This document shows, one piece after another, positions 1 through 7,278 of a stretch of 12,540 bases of DNA (position 1 is the stretch's first letter; the number at the start of each line of letters is the position of its first letter). The position numbers and the translations under genes are program-made. Origin of the DNA: Comamonas sp. (GTDB lineage Bacteria; Pseudomonadota; Gammaproteobacteria; Burkholderiales; Burkholderiaceae_C); assembly GCA_019236485.1 (NCBI GenBank), contig JAFAIY010000471.1, positions 1 to 12,540 of the forward strand. Direction: 5' to 3'. The notes below the pieces were generated by a model, which saw only the letters and a program-made list of their open reading frames with translations, was not told the DNA's origin and searched no databases.

Positions 1-632
1 CGCACCAGCATCACCACGCCCACATAGGGATCGAACCAGCTGTCCACGATCATGGCGCGCAGGGGCGCGTCGGGATTGCCCTTGGGCGCAGGCACCTTGG
101 CCACGATGGCTTCGAGGATCTCGTCTATGCCCATGCCGGTCTTGGCCGAGCAGGGAATCGCGTCGCTGGCATCGATGCCGATCACGTCCTCGATTTCGGC
201 CTTGGCGTTGTCGGGATCGGCCTGGGGCAGATCCATCTTGTTGAGCACCGCAAACACTTCCACGCCCAGGTCCAGCGCGGTGTAGCAGTTGGCTACGGTC
301 TGCGCTTCCACGCCCTGGGAAGCATCGACCACCAGCAGCGCGCCCTCGCAGGCCGACAGCGAACGCGAGACCTCGTACGAGAAGTCCACGTGGCCCGGGG
401 TGTCGATCAGGTTCAGGTTGTAGATCTGGCCGTCCTTGGCCTTGTACTGCAGCGCAGCGGTCTGCGCCTTGATGGTGATGCCGCGCTCTTTCTCGATATC
501 CATCGAGTCCAGCACCTGGGCTTCCATATCGCGGTCGGCGAGGCCACCGCAGCGCTGAATCAGGCGGTCCGCCAGCGTGGACTTGCCATGGTCAATGTGC
601 GCAATGATGGAGAAATTACGGATGTGATTCAT
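1..632 (-). CDS. lepA: Elongation factor 4 (LepA), N-terminal part, cut by window edge
   Basis: LepA/EF4 is a ribosome-associated translational GTPase related to EF-G. The visible 210 residues contain the whole G domain: the P-loop AHIDHGKS (residues 11-18), the switch I stretch KERGITI (about 48-54), DTPGH (77-81), NKMD (131-134) and SAK (162-164). The sequence then enters domain II (PYVGVVML). The start at 632 begins [18 protein letters not shown], the usual LepA N-terminus, but the upstream bases show no strong Shine-Dalgarno. The gene continues past base 1, so roughly two thirds of a normal LepA of about 600 residues is missing. It follows mucD in the same direction after a 428-bp non-coding gap, the order seen in many betaproteobacteria. 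No frameshift or missing motif is visible. Confidence 0.97.
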   Translation of the reverse strand, partial: MNHIRNFSIIAHIDHGKSTLADRLIQRCGGLADRDMEAQVLDSMDIEKERGITIKAQTAALQYKAKDGQIYNLNLIDTPGHVDFSYEVSRSLSACEGALLVVDASQGVEAQTVANCYTALDLGVEVFAVLNKMDLPQADPDNAKAEIEDVIGIDASDAIPCSAKTGMGIDEILEAIVAKVPAPKGNPDAPLRAMIVDSWFDPYVGVVMLV

Positions 633-683
633 CAACGAGAAAGACGACTTGGAATTGAAAAAACAGTGGCTAGGACAGGCAAG

Positions 684-716
684 AAAAAAGGGCGCGTCCT
701 TCAGCGGCGCGCCCTT
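684..716 (-). terminator. Intrinsic terminator-like hairpin in front of lepA
   Basis: On the minus strand there is a perfect 9-bp stem (AAGGGCGCG/CGCGCCCTT, bases 708-716 with 688-696) around an 11-nt loop, immediately followed by six T (complement of 684-689). This is a textbook Rho-independent terminator. It lies 345 bp past the mucD stop and only 51 bp before the lepA start. It may therefore end mucD readthrough, or act as an attenuator inside a lepA leader if the promoter at 755-782 is real. Confidence 0.75.
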
Positions 717-754
717 AACCAACAATCTCTGGCAACTGCGATAGTTGGGACTTC

Positions 755-782
755 ATTGTAGGCAAAACTGGCCGCAAACCAA
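755..782 (-). promoter_or_regulatory. Candidate sigma-70 promoter for lepA
   Basis: On the minus strand TTGGTT (777-782) and TACAAT (755-760) are separated by 16 bp. The -10 matches the consensus at five of six positions and the -35 at only three. Transcription would start near 747, giving a leader of about 115 nt that contains the terminator-like hairpin at 684-716. The call was made by eye and is not strong. Confidence 0.35.
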
Positions 783-828
783 GACCCAGCAAGGCTTGAC
801 AAGTTTCGGTTTGTGCTTTTTGATTTCA

Positions 829-850
829 TTTATCAACAATTTATCCACAA
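829..850 (+). promoter_or_regulatory. Two tandem DnaA-box-like sites
   Basis: TTATCCACA at 841-849 is a perfect DnaA box. TTATCAACA at 830-838 differs by one base. Together they form an 11-bp tandem repeat (829-839 and 840-850), so the sites lie one helical turn apart on the same face of the DNA. They sit in the mucD-lepA gap, about 50 bp upstream of the candidate lepA promoter. Function is not shown; no other origin feature is present. Confidence 0.4.
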
Positions 851-1060
851 ACCCGAAAGCGCCATTTACCCATCAACAGCCGGAGATTGCAAGGGCTTTT
901 GCACCGCTTGAAAACCGCCTCTCAGCGCAGCTTTTTTTGCGTCCAACCACCATGCATTTGCGTTGGATTCTACCCAATGGCATAGGGGCACTGGCGGGCC
1001 AGGGCTTGCAGCCATTCCGGATCATGAAATGGATGCCGCCGCGGCCTAGTTCGAGCCCGC

Positions 1061-2557
1061 TCACTTGGCGGGGCGGATCAGCACATACTGGGCCCAGTCG
1101 CCGCGGCGCACCAGCACATTGACGGGTTTGCTCTTGTCGGCCTTGGCCCAGGCAGCCTCGAAGCTCTTGAGATCGCCGACCTCGGCATTGGCCAGCTGCA
1201 GGATCACGTCGCCTTCGCGCAGGCCCGCACGGGCCGCAGCATCCACGGCCGACATCACGCGCACGCCGCCCTTGACGGCCAGCTCCTTCTTCTGGGCCGC
1301 CGTGAGCTCGCCCAGGGTCAGGCCCAGAGGCTTGTTCTCCAGCGCCCCCTGGGAGGACTTGCCGCCGCCGCTGCTGGTCTTGACCTTGCCGGCCTCGTCG
1401 GCAGGCACTTCGGCAATCACCAGATTCAGGTCCTTGAGCTTGCCGCGGCGCAGCACGGTCAGCGTGCTCTTGGTGCCGGGCTTGGTATTGCCCACCATGC
1501 GCGGCAGATCGGAGACCTTCTCGATGGCCTTGCCGTCGAACTTGGTGATCACGTCACCGGCCTCGACCCCCGCCTTGGCGGCCGGCGAATCGGGCTCGAT
1601 CGCCGAGACCAGAGCGCCTTCGGGCTTGCCCAGGCCTATGGATTCCGCAACCTCCTTGGTCACCGGGCCGATCTGCACGCCGATGCGGCCGCGCGTGACC
1701 TTGCCCGAGGCGCGCAGCTGATCGCTGACGCGCGCGGCCTCGTCGATGGGAATGGCAAAGGAAATGCCCATGAAGCCGCCCGAGCGCGAATAGATCTGGC
1801 TGTTGATGCCCACCACCTCGCCGCGCATATTGATCAGTGGGCCGCCCGAATTGCCGGGGTTGATGGCTACATCGGTCTGGATGAAGGGCAGATAGTCGCC
1901 GGTGTCTCGCTGCTTGGCCGAGACGATGCCGGCCGTCACCGAGTTATCGAGGCCGAACGGCGAGCCTATGGCCATCACCCATTCGCCGACACGCAGCTTG
2001 CTCACATCGCCGATCTTCACGGCGGGCAGATTCTTGGCATCGATCTTGACCACGGCCACATCGGTGCGCTTGTCGGAGCCCACGATCTTGGCCTTGAACT
2101 CGCGCTTGTCGGTCAGCGTGACGATGACCTCGTCGGCGCCCTCCACCACATGGGCATTGGTCATCACATAGCCGTCGGCCGTGAGCACAAAGCCCGAACC
2201 CACGCCACGTGGCTGCTCTTCCTCGGGCTGGGAGCCGCGCGGCTGGCGCTGGCGCGGTACATTGGGCACGGGCAGGCCGAAGCGGCGGAAGAACTCCAGC
2301 ATGTCTTCATCCATGCCCGACGAATCGGCTCCGTTGTTGGAGACCTTCTCCAGCGTGCGGATATTGACCACCGAGGGGCCGACCTGGTCGACCAGATCCG
2401 TGAAGTCCGGCAGGCCGCGCGCCGTGGCCGCACTCTGGGCATGGGCGGCGGAAACCGGCAGCAGGGCCGTACCGGCCAAGGCGGCCGCGGCCATGGCACT
2501 GGCCAGGGCGGTGGCAGAAACACGGGATTTGAGCGTCATCCAGGCAGCTGTGCGCAT
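1061..2557 (-). CDS. mucD: Do-family (HtrA) periplasmic serine endoprotease
   Basis: This 498-residue trypsin-like protease degrades or refolds damaged envelope proteins in the periplasm. A signal peptide covers about residues 1-40, with a hydrophobic Ala-rich core and AHA-Q as the likely cleavage site. The protease domain shows the full catalytic triad: His136 in TNAHVVEG, Asp166 in KRTDVAVV and Ser237 in GNSGGPL. Two PDZ domains follow, about 285-375 and 400-495. A flexible Pro/Gln/Glu-rich stretch (about 98-117) lies in the place of the LA loop. The start is supported by AAGGAAA 8 nt upstream; the Met at residue 7 lacks such a site. The position downstream of rpoE-rseA and upstream of lepA points to the MucD branch rather than a stand-alone degP, and sigma-E control is likely though no sigma-E promoter was recognised. 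DegQ or DegP are equally acceptable names. Confidence 0.95.
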   Translation of the reverse strand: MRTAAWMTLKSRVSATALASAMAAAALAGTALLPVSAAHAQSAATARGLPDFTDLVDQVGPSVVNIRTLEKVSNNGADSSGMDEDMLEFFRRFGLPVPNVPRQRQPRGSQPEEEQPRGVGSGFVLTADGYVMTNAHVVEGADEVIVTLTDKREFKAKIVGSDKRTDVAVVKIDAKNLPAVKIGDVSKLRVGEWVMAIGSPFGLDNSVTAGIVSAKQRDTGDYLPFIQTDVAINPGNSGGPLINMRGEVVGINSQIYSRSGGFMGISFAIPIDEAARVSDQLRASGKVTRGRIGVQIGPVTKEVAESIGLGKPEGALVSAIEPDSPAAKAGVEAGDVITKFDGKAIEKVSDLPRMVGNTKPGTKSTLTVLRRGKLKDLNLVIAEVPADEAGKVKTSSGGGKSSQGALENKPLGLTLGELTAAQKKELAVKGGVRVMSAVDAAARAGLREGDVILQLANAEVGDLKSFEAAWAKADKSKPVNVLVRRGDWAQYVLIRPAK

Positions 2558-2724
2558 CGTTGTGGTTTCCTTGTTCGAGTCGTCTGACGGTCCAGGGCCT
2601 GCGGTTCAGGCGCTGCAATAAAGACAAGCCGCAAAATCTTCATTCTGGCAAAGCCGGGGCCGGACCGAAAGAGCCAGGCGGGCCGCCGGAGAAGCCGGCT
2701 GCGGTCTACGGGGTGAGAAAACAA

Positions 2725-2753
2725 TATTCTGGGGCCGGACGCAGCAAAATCAA
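2725..2753 (-). promoter_or_regulatory. Weak candidate promoter for mucD
   Basis: On the minus strand TTGATT (2748-2753) and AGAATA (2725-2730) are 17 bp apart, giving a leader of about 160 nt. The -35 overlaps the repeat remnant at 2745-2767. The match is modest, and no GGAACTT/TCTGA-type sigma-E site was recognised by eye in the gap. Confidence 0.25.
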
Positions 2754-2767
2754 TAGCTGCTTGCGCA
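2745..2767 (+). repeat. Partial copy of a short palindromic dispersed repeat
   Basis: The plus strand reads AAAATCAATAGCTG followed by CTTGCGCA. This shares the TAGCTG...GCGC core with the better-preserved copy on the minus strand at 8233-8273. From memory this core is typical of a dispersed palindromic repeat in Comamonadaceae genomes. Only the first half is recognisable here; the second palindrome arm is missing. It lies between rseA and mucD, where rseB is found in many relatives. Confidence 0.45.
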
Positions 2768-2796
2768 GCCGGCATCCGGGTTTGAGGGCCGGGGCA

Positions 2797-3555
2797 TCAA
2801 TGTCTGGTGGCCGTGGCAAAGCTGGCATTGCGCAAAAAGCTGGCCGGCATCTGCAGATTGGGCGCGCTGCTGTACTGCGGGTGTGCGGCCAGCAATTCGT
2901 CCAGGCGCGGATCGCGCAACATCATCGTCTGCCCGTTGGGGCCGGAAACCGCCACCACGGTGGACGACTGGGCTTCAGCCCCCAGCGGCATGGCCACCTC
3001 CTGGGTGGTGGCGACCTCGGGCGCGGGAGCTGCGGCCATCACAGCCTGGGGACTGAGCGCGGCCAGCTGGGTGCCGCCCTGACGCCCCGACAGGCTGCCG
3101 GCACCGCCCAGCATCACCCCCCAGCCCACGGCAGCCACGGCGGCCACCGAAGCAAAACCGGCCGCCATCTTCCAGCGGAAGACCGAGGCATTCGCGGCCT
3201 GGCGCGCGGGCAGGCCCACGACTGCGCCGCCAGCTCTTTCCTCTGCACCCGTGGCGATCTGCTCCAGCCCGCCGCTTGCCAGCGAATCGGCAGCTTCCGC
3301 GGTGACGCCGGGCAGATGAATGCCCAGCACCGGCTCGCGCTCCATATGGGCACGCACACCGCTGAGGATGTCGTGCTGGCTATGGTGGGCCAGCTCGGGC
3401 GAGCGCAGCACATCGCCGATCAAGTGGTACATGCGCCAGGACTGCTGGCCTTCGTCGCTTTCCGCAAAGGAGAGCACGGCCTGCATATGCTGCGCAGCAG
3501 CCTCGCCATCCACCAGGGCCGACAGCTGTTCGCGCTTGATCAGTTCGTCATTCAT
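2797..3555 (-). CDS. rseA: Sigma-E anti-sigma factor RseA (MucA-like)
   Basis: This 252-residue inner-membrane protein would bind and hold sigma-E until envelope stress triggers its cleavage. The N-terminal cytoplasmic anti-sigma domain (about 1-80) begins MNDELIKREQLSALVDGEA and contains SWRMYHLIGDVLRS. A single transmembrane helix lies at about 129-149 (MAAGFASVAAVAAVGWGVML). The periplasmic tail ends with RDPRLDELLAAHPQ...MPASFLRNASF, a conserved end in betaproteobacterial RseA as I recall it. I chose the ATG at 3555 because it lies 20 nt after the rpoE stop, has AGGAG/AGGTG just upstream, and gives the family N-terminus. An upstream in-frame start at 3678 would overlap rpoE by about 100 bp. 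Co-transcription with rpoE is very likely. No rseB follows. Confidence 0.93.
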   Translation of the reverse strand: MNDELIKREQLSALVDGEAAAQHMQAVLSFAESDEGQQSWRMYHLIGDVLRSPELAHHSQHDILSGVRAHMEREPVLGIHLPGVTAEAADSLASGGLEQIATGAEERAGGAVVGLPARQAANASVFRWKMAAGFASVAAVAAVGWGVMLGGAGSLSGRQGGTQLAALSPQAVMAAAPAPEVATTQEVAMPLGAEAQSSTVVAVSGPNGQTMMLRDPRLDELLAAHPQYSSAPNLQMPASFLRNASFATATRH

Positions 3556-3575
3556 GAAGTTCACCTGCTCCTGTC

Positions 3576-4205
3576 CTACCAACGCTTGCCACTCTGGCGC
3601 TCCAGCAGGGGCTTGACCCTGGCCGAAATCGCCTCGCGGGCCCGAAAAATGCGCGAACGCACCGTACCAATGGGACAATCCATGGCCTGCGAGATTTCCT
3701 CATAGCTCAGGCCCTCGATCTCGCGTAGCGTCACCGCCTGGCGCAGATCCTCGGGCAAGGCATCCATGGCCGCACTCACGGCCGCGGCGATTTCCTGGGC
3801 CGCAAGCACGGTTTCCGGGGTTTCCTGGGTGGTTAGTTCCTGCGCCAGGCCAGAAGTTTCATCCTCGTCGCCGCCGGAGTTCAGCGCGCTTTCGGTGATC
3901 ACCGGCGAGCGGCGCATTTCCATCAAGGCCTTCTTGGCGGTATTGACGGCGATGCGGTACAGCCAGGTATAGAACTGCGCTTCGCCGCGGAACTGGTGCA
4001 AGGCCTTGTAGGCACGGATAAAGGTTTCCTGGGTGATGTCCTGCACCAGATCCACATCGCGCACCATGCGCCCCACCAGCCTCTCGATGCGGCGCTGGTA
4101 TTTGATGACCAGCAGCTCGAAAGCCCGGCTATCACCTGCATTGGCACGTTCGACCAGAGCCAGATCGCTGTCTGAGGAGGGGGTGGGAAAATCGGGTGGT
4201 GTCAT
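3576..4205 (-). CDS. rpoE: RNA polymerase sigma-E factor (ECF family)
   Basis: This 209-residue group-4 sigma factor directs transcription of the envelope-stress regulon. Region 2 (about 26-95) contains YQRRIERLVGRMVRDVDLVQ and the -10 recognition part QDITQETFIRAYKALHQFRG. Region 4 (about 145-197) contains LPEDLRQAVTLREIEGLSYEE followed by the helix-turn-helix CPIGTVRSRIFRAREAI. The acidic linker (GGDEDET) is typical. The start at 4205 gives MTPPDFPTPSSDSDL, the usual betaproteobacterial N-terminus. An earlier in-frame ATG at 4286 would overlap the upstream gene and add an Arg/Trp-rich tail foreign to the family. The Shine-Dalgarno is weak, and the 37-nt spacing after the YgfX-like gene suggests co-transcription. 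RseA, its inhibitor, starts 20 nt downstream. Confidence 0.95.
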   Translation of the reverse strand: MTPPDFPTPSSDSDLALVERANAGDSRAFELLVIKYQRRIERLVGRMVRDVDLVQDITQETFIRAYKALHQFRGEAQFYTWLYRIAVNTAKKALMEMRRSPVITESALNSGGDEDETSGLAQELTTQETPETVLAAQEIAAAVSAAMDALPEDLRQAVTLREIEGLSYEEISQAMDCPIGTVRSRIFRAREAISARVKPLLERQSGKRW

Positions 4206-4242
4206 GAAAAGCCAAGCGGCGTGCCGCCATAACCGGCGGGCG

Positions 4243-4728
4243 TCAGCCCTGCTCTGCCAGCGGCACAATCGATGAATATACCGCACGCCGCAAGTCTCCC
4301 CACTGCGCAGGGCTGTGGCCCCGGGCTACGAAAATCCATAGCACCTGGCGCTTGCCAGTCCTAGGCTGTGCGGCAGAATCATGCGAGAGCTGCAGCCAGA
4401 GCCAGTTGCCGCCATCCAGCCCCAGGCGCAGGCGCATGGCCGGCGCGGCGGCATGCATGCGCGGCGGCGACTCCTCCAGCTGCCAGCCCTCACCGTCCCA
4501 GAGCAGCCTGCCCCGAGGCCAGAGCCGCCACTGCCGCCATAACAGCCAGGCGGCGGCCAGCAAGGCCGAAACCGCTGCCGCGGCCTGAACCCAGCCGGCC
4601 CAGGCTTGCAGGCACCAGAGCAGCATGGCCGACAGCAAGACCAGCCACAGCAGCAGCAAGCCGCCCGCAGCCCAGCCGGGCCGCTCGAACGCATAGGCCA
4701 CGGCGGGAGCGTGATAGCGCGCACTCAT
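4243..4728 (-). CDS. Small inner-membrane protein, YgfX-like
   Basis: This 161-residue protein has two hydrophobic helices near the N-terminus (about 18-40 and 42-65) and then a soluble C-terminal part. The layout and several spaced features resemble YgfX/CptA of enterobacteria: GRLLWDGEGWQL after the second helix, MRLRLGLDGG, then QVLWIFVARGHSPAQWGDLRR near the end, compared with GRLRWQGQEW, LRLRSDGG and LWLAADSMDEAEWRDLRR as I recall them. In Escherichia coli YgfX is paired with SdhE (YgfY); no sdhE lies here. The start at 4728 has no clear Shine-Dalgarno. The gene follows the fabF terminator and ends 37 nt before rpoE, so it may be the first gene of the sigma-E transcript. Family membership is inferred from remembered similarity; the cellular role here is unknown. 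Confidence 0.7.
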   Translation of the reverse strand: MSARYHAPAVAYAFERPGWAAGGLLLLWLVLLSAMLLWCLQAWAGWVQAAAAVSALLAAAWLLWRQWRLWPRGRLLWDGEGWQLEESPPRMHAAAPAMRLRLGLDGGNWLWLQLSHDSAAQPRTGKRQVLWIFVARGHSPAQWGDLRRAVYSSIVPLAEQG

Positions 4729-4794
4729 AGCTTGCCAGTGTGCAAACCCCGCCGGGCTGGACGGCTAGGGAAAGCACTGCCATCGCCCGGCCGG

Positions 4795-4830
4795 AAAGCA
4801 CAAAGCCCGCAAGGCCGGGCCTGTGCGGGC
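4795..4830 (-). terminator. Terminator after fabF
   Basis: On the minus strand GCCCGCA (4824-4830) pairs perfectly with TGCGGGC (4805-4811) around a 12-nt loop that has a further small AGG/CCT stem. The T-rich tail TTTGTGCTTT follows. It begins about 20 nt past the fabF stop and separates the fab cluster from the ygfX-like/rpoE group. The interrupted T-run suggests incomplete termination. Confidence 0.6.
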
Positions 4831-4851
4831 CTGAGCAACGGTCGGCGCGGC

Positions 4852-6099
4852 TTAGACGCGCTTGAAGACCAGGGTGCCGTTGGTGCCACCAAAGCCGAAG
4901 TTATTCTTCACGGCCACCTCGAGCTTGGCGTCACGCGCGGTATTCGCGCAGTAATCCAGATCGCAGTCGGGGTCCTGGTTGAGCAGGTTGATGGTCGGTG
5001 GAATTTTCTGGTCGTGCAGCGCCATCACGGTGAACACGCTCTCGATGCCGCCGGCGCCACCCAGCAGGTGGCCGGTCATGGACTTGGTCGAGCTGACGAC
5101 CAGGCCCTTCTTCGCGTACTCACCCATGGCCGCCTTGATGGCGTTGGACTCGTTGGTATCGCCCAGCGGGGTCGAGGTGCCGTGCGCATTCAGGTAGTTG
5201 ACCTGATCCTGGTTCACACCGGCGTTGCGCAGAGCATTGAGCATGGCGCGGCGCGGGCCGTCCATGTTGGGAGCCGTCATATGACCGGCATCGGCACTCA
5301 TGCCGAAGCCCGCCAGCTCCGCGTAAATCTTGGCGCCACGGGCCTTGGCGTGTTCGTACTCCTCGAGCACCATCACGCCCGCCCCCTCGCCGAGCACAAA
5401 GCCGTCACGGTCCTTGTCCCAGGGGCGCGAGGCAGCCTTGGGGTCGTCGTTGCGCGTGGAAAGCGCACGCATGGCGGCAAAACCGCCCACGCCCAGAGGC
5501 GATACGGTGGCTTCCGTGCCACCGGCCACGACGATGTCGGCATCGCCGTATTCGATCATGCGTCCCGCTTCGCCGATGCAGTGCAAGCCTGTGGTGCAGG
5601 CGGTCACGATCGACAGATTCGGCCCCTTGAAGCCAAAGCGCATGGACACATGCCCTGCCACCATATTGATGATGGAAGCAGGCACGAAGAACGGCGTGAT
5701 GCGGCGCGGACCGCGGGCAGCCAGTTCTGCGTGGGTGTTCTCGATCAGCGGCAGGCCGCCAATACCCGAGCCGATCACGCAGGCGATGCGTGTGGCCAGG
5801 TCTTCGGACAGGGCTTCGCCTGTGGGCAGGCCTGCGTCCAGAACGGCTTGCTCCGCAGCCGCAATGCCGTAATGAATGAAGCTATCCATGGAGCGCGCAT
5901 CCTTGGCGCTCATGTACTTCTCCACATCAAATCCCTTGACCTCACCCGCAATCTTGCAGGAGAAGTTCGACGCATCGAACTTGGTGATGAGGTCAATACC
6001 GGACTGGCCGGCCAGGAGGTTGGCCCAGGCTTCGCCCACCGTGTTGCCCACGGGGGAAATGCAGCCCAGGCCGGTCACGACAACGCGACGACGGCTCAT
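4852..6099 (-). CDS. fabF: Beta-ketoacyl-ACP synthase II
   Basis: This 415-residue condensing enzyme extends acyl-ACP with malonyl-ACP in type II fatty-acid synthesis. The thiolase-fold active site is complete: Cys168 in [12 protein letters not shown], His306 in [11 protein letters not shown] and His344 in [14 protein letters not shown] with Lys339. The C-terminal [14 protein letters not shown] loop is intact. Length and N-terminus ([19 protein letters not shown]) are normal for FabF. A Shine-Dalgarno (AAAGG) lies 9 nt before the ATG. The gene begins 36 nt after acpP, with a terminator-like hairpin across the junction, so its expression is probably lower than that of acpP. It is the last gene of the fab series before a terminator. 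Confidence 0.98.
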   Translation of the reverse strand: MSRRRVVVTGLGCISPVGNTVGEAWANLLAGQSGIDLITKFDASNFSCKIAGEVKGFDVEKYMSAKDARSMDSFIHYGIAAAEQAVLDAGLPTGEALSEDLATRIACVIGSGIGGLPLIENTHAELAARGPRRITPFFVPASIINMVAGHVSMRFGFKGPNLSIVTACTTGLHCIGEAGRMIEYGDADIVVAGGTEATVSPLGVGGFAAMRALSTRNDDPKAASRPWDKDRDGFVLGEGAGVMVLEEYEHAKARGAKIYAELAGFGMSADAGHMTAPNMDGPRRAMLNALRNAGVNQDQVNYLNAHGTSTPLGDTNESNAIKAAMGEYAKKGLVVSSTKSMTGHLLGGAGGIESVFTVMALHDQKIPPTINLLNQDPDCDLDYCANTARDAKLEVAVKNNFGFGGTNGTLVFKRV

Positions 6100-6125
6100 G
6101 CGTTCAAACCTTTAACTGATCGCTG

Positions 6126-6414
<289 letters not shown>

Positions 6415-6443
6415 GCCGTTTCGGGCAAAGTCCCTTGGCGGCT

Positions 6444-6487
6444 GGCCGTCGCGAGGAAACGGCCACTGAACTTGCAAAAATGTTCAG
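6444..6487 (-). other. Two adjacent hairpins in the fabG-acpP gap
   Basis: Read on the minus strand, a perfect 6-bp stem CTGAAC/GTTCAG (6482-6487 with 6466-6471, 10-nt loop) is followed by a perfect 6-bp stem GGCCGT/ACGGCC (6459-6464 with 6444-6449, 9-nt loop). Neither is followed by a T-run. They may be RNA-processing or stability structures that uncouple acpP mRNA from the upstream transcript. Confidence 0.45.
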
Positions 6488-6534
6488 CTTCTGGCAGCAA
6501 GTGCGACAAATACCGCACGAACCGCCGAAATTCT

Positions 6535-7278
6535 TTACATGTACATGCCGCCGTTGACGTGCAGTTCCTGGCCCGTCACATAGCCTGCGCCGGCGGATGC
6601 CAGATAGGCCACGGCATGCGCGATGTCGCTGGGCTGGCCCAGGTCACCCATGGCGATCTGCGCCTTCAGAGCAGCCTTCTGCGCCTCCGGCAGATCGGCC
6701 GTCATATCGGTGGCGATGAAGCCCGGGGCCACACAGTTCACGGTGATGCCGCGGCTGCCCAGCTCCTTGGCCAGAGCGCGCGTCATGCCGGCCACGCCGG
6801 CCTTGGCGGCCGCGTAGTTGGCCTGACCCGCATTGCCCGAGGCACCGACCACGCTGGTGATGCTGATGATGCGGCCGAAACGCTGCTTCATCATGGGGCG
6901 AATAGCCGCACGGCTGACTCGGAAAACAGCCTTCAGATTGGTGTCCTGCACCGCATCCCAGTCGTCGTCCTTCATGCGCATGGCCAGGGTGTCGCGGGTG
7001 ATGCCGGCGTTGTTGACCAGCACATGCAGGCCGCCGTCGTTCTTGACGATGGAGTCGATCAACGCTTCCACGGCCGCGCCGTCGGTCACGTTGAGCGTGA
7101 CGCCGCGGCCGCCGAACGCGGACAGTGCCTGGGAAATCTTCTCGGCACCCGTATCGGAGGTGGCGGTACCGATCACTTGATAGCCGCGCGAGGCCAGCTC
7201 CTGTGCGATGGCAGCGCCGATGCCACGGGTGGCGCCGGTCACCAGGGCAATCTGAGGCTTGGTCTGGTTATCAGTCAT
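6535..7278 (-). CDS. fabG: 3-oxoacyl-ACP reductase
   Basis: This 247-residue short-chain dehydrogenase reduces 3-ketoacyl-ACP with NADPH. The Rossmann glycine motif GATRGIG is at residues 15-21 and NNAG at 89-92. The catalytic set is Asn114, Ser142 (SITSVVG), Tyr155 and Lys159 (YAAAKAG). The C-terminus GYVTGQELHVNGGMYM is typical of FabG. Its ATG overlaps the fabD stop as ATGA, which implies translational coupling. No strong Shine-Dalgarno is present, as expected for a coupled start. All key residues are intact and the length is normal. Confidence 0.98.
   Translation of the reverse strand: MTDNQTKPQIALVTGATRGIGAAIAQELASRGYQVIGTATSDTGAEKISQALSAFGGRGVTLNVTDGAAVEALIDSIVKNDGGLHVLVNNAGITRDTLAMRMKDDDWDAVQDTNLKAVFRVSRAAIRPMMKQRFGRIISITSVVGASGNAGQANYAAAKAGVAGMTRALAKELGSRGITVNCVAPGFIATDMTADLPEAQKAALKAQIAMGDLGQPSDIAHAVAYLASAGAGYVTGQELHVNGGMYM

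Larger units (their letters stand above)
633..1060. other. 428-bp non-coding gap between mucD and lepA
   Basis: No convincing gene was found. The gap holds the terminator-like hairpin, the candidate lepA promoter and the tandem DnaA-like boxes listed separately. It also contains a perfect 6-bp inverted repeat TCCAAC/GTTGGA (942-947, 962-967) around a 14-nt loop; no T-run follows it, so it is not a terminator. The section 785-960 is more AT-rich than the flanking genes, as expected for a regulatory region. Confidence 0.7.

Noticed and set aside
390..761. A 123-residue plus-strand frame at the lepA start
   Set aside because: It overlaps lepA on the opposite strand and crosses the terminator hairpin; there is no recognisable protein or ribosome-binding site.
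796..825. TTGACA followed by AT-rich sequence on the plus strand
   Set aside because: The -10 is poor (TTTGAT) and no plus-strand gene follows.
942..967. Inverted repeat TCCAAC/GTTGGA as a mucD terminator
   Set aside because: It has a 14-nt loop and no T-run on the minus strand; the hairpin at 684-716 is a far better terminator.
873..1064. A 63-residue minus-strand frame with a GTG start overlapping the mucD stop
   Set aside because: Its third-base composition is unlike the neighbouring genes and no family was recognised; kept only as a weak vestige observation.
2642..2740. Two similar stretches, ATTCTGG...GGGCCGGAC, upstream of mucD
   Set aside because: The copies differ by an internal 8-bp block and show no symmetry or clear site; likely chance in GC-rich DNA.
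3556..3678. Longer RseA form starting at 3678
   Set aside because: It would overlap rpoE by about 100 bp and adds residues outside the anti-sigma domain; the ATG at 3555 has a good ribosome-binding site.
4206..4286. Longer RpoE form starting at 4286
   Set aside because: It overlaps the upstream gene, and the added Arg/Trp-rich residues are not found in sigma-E proteins.
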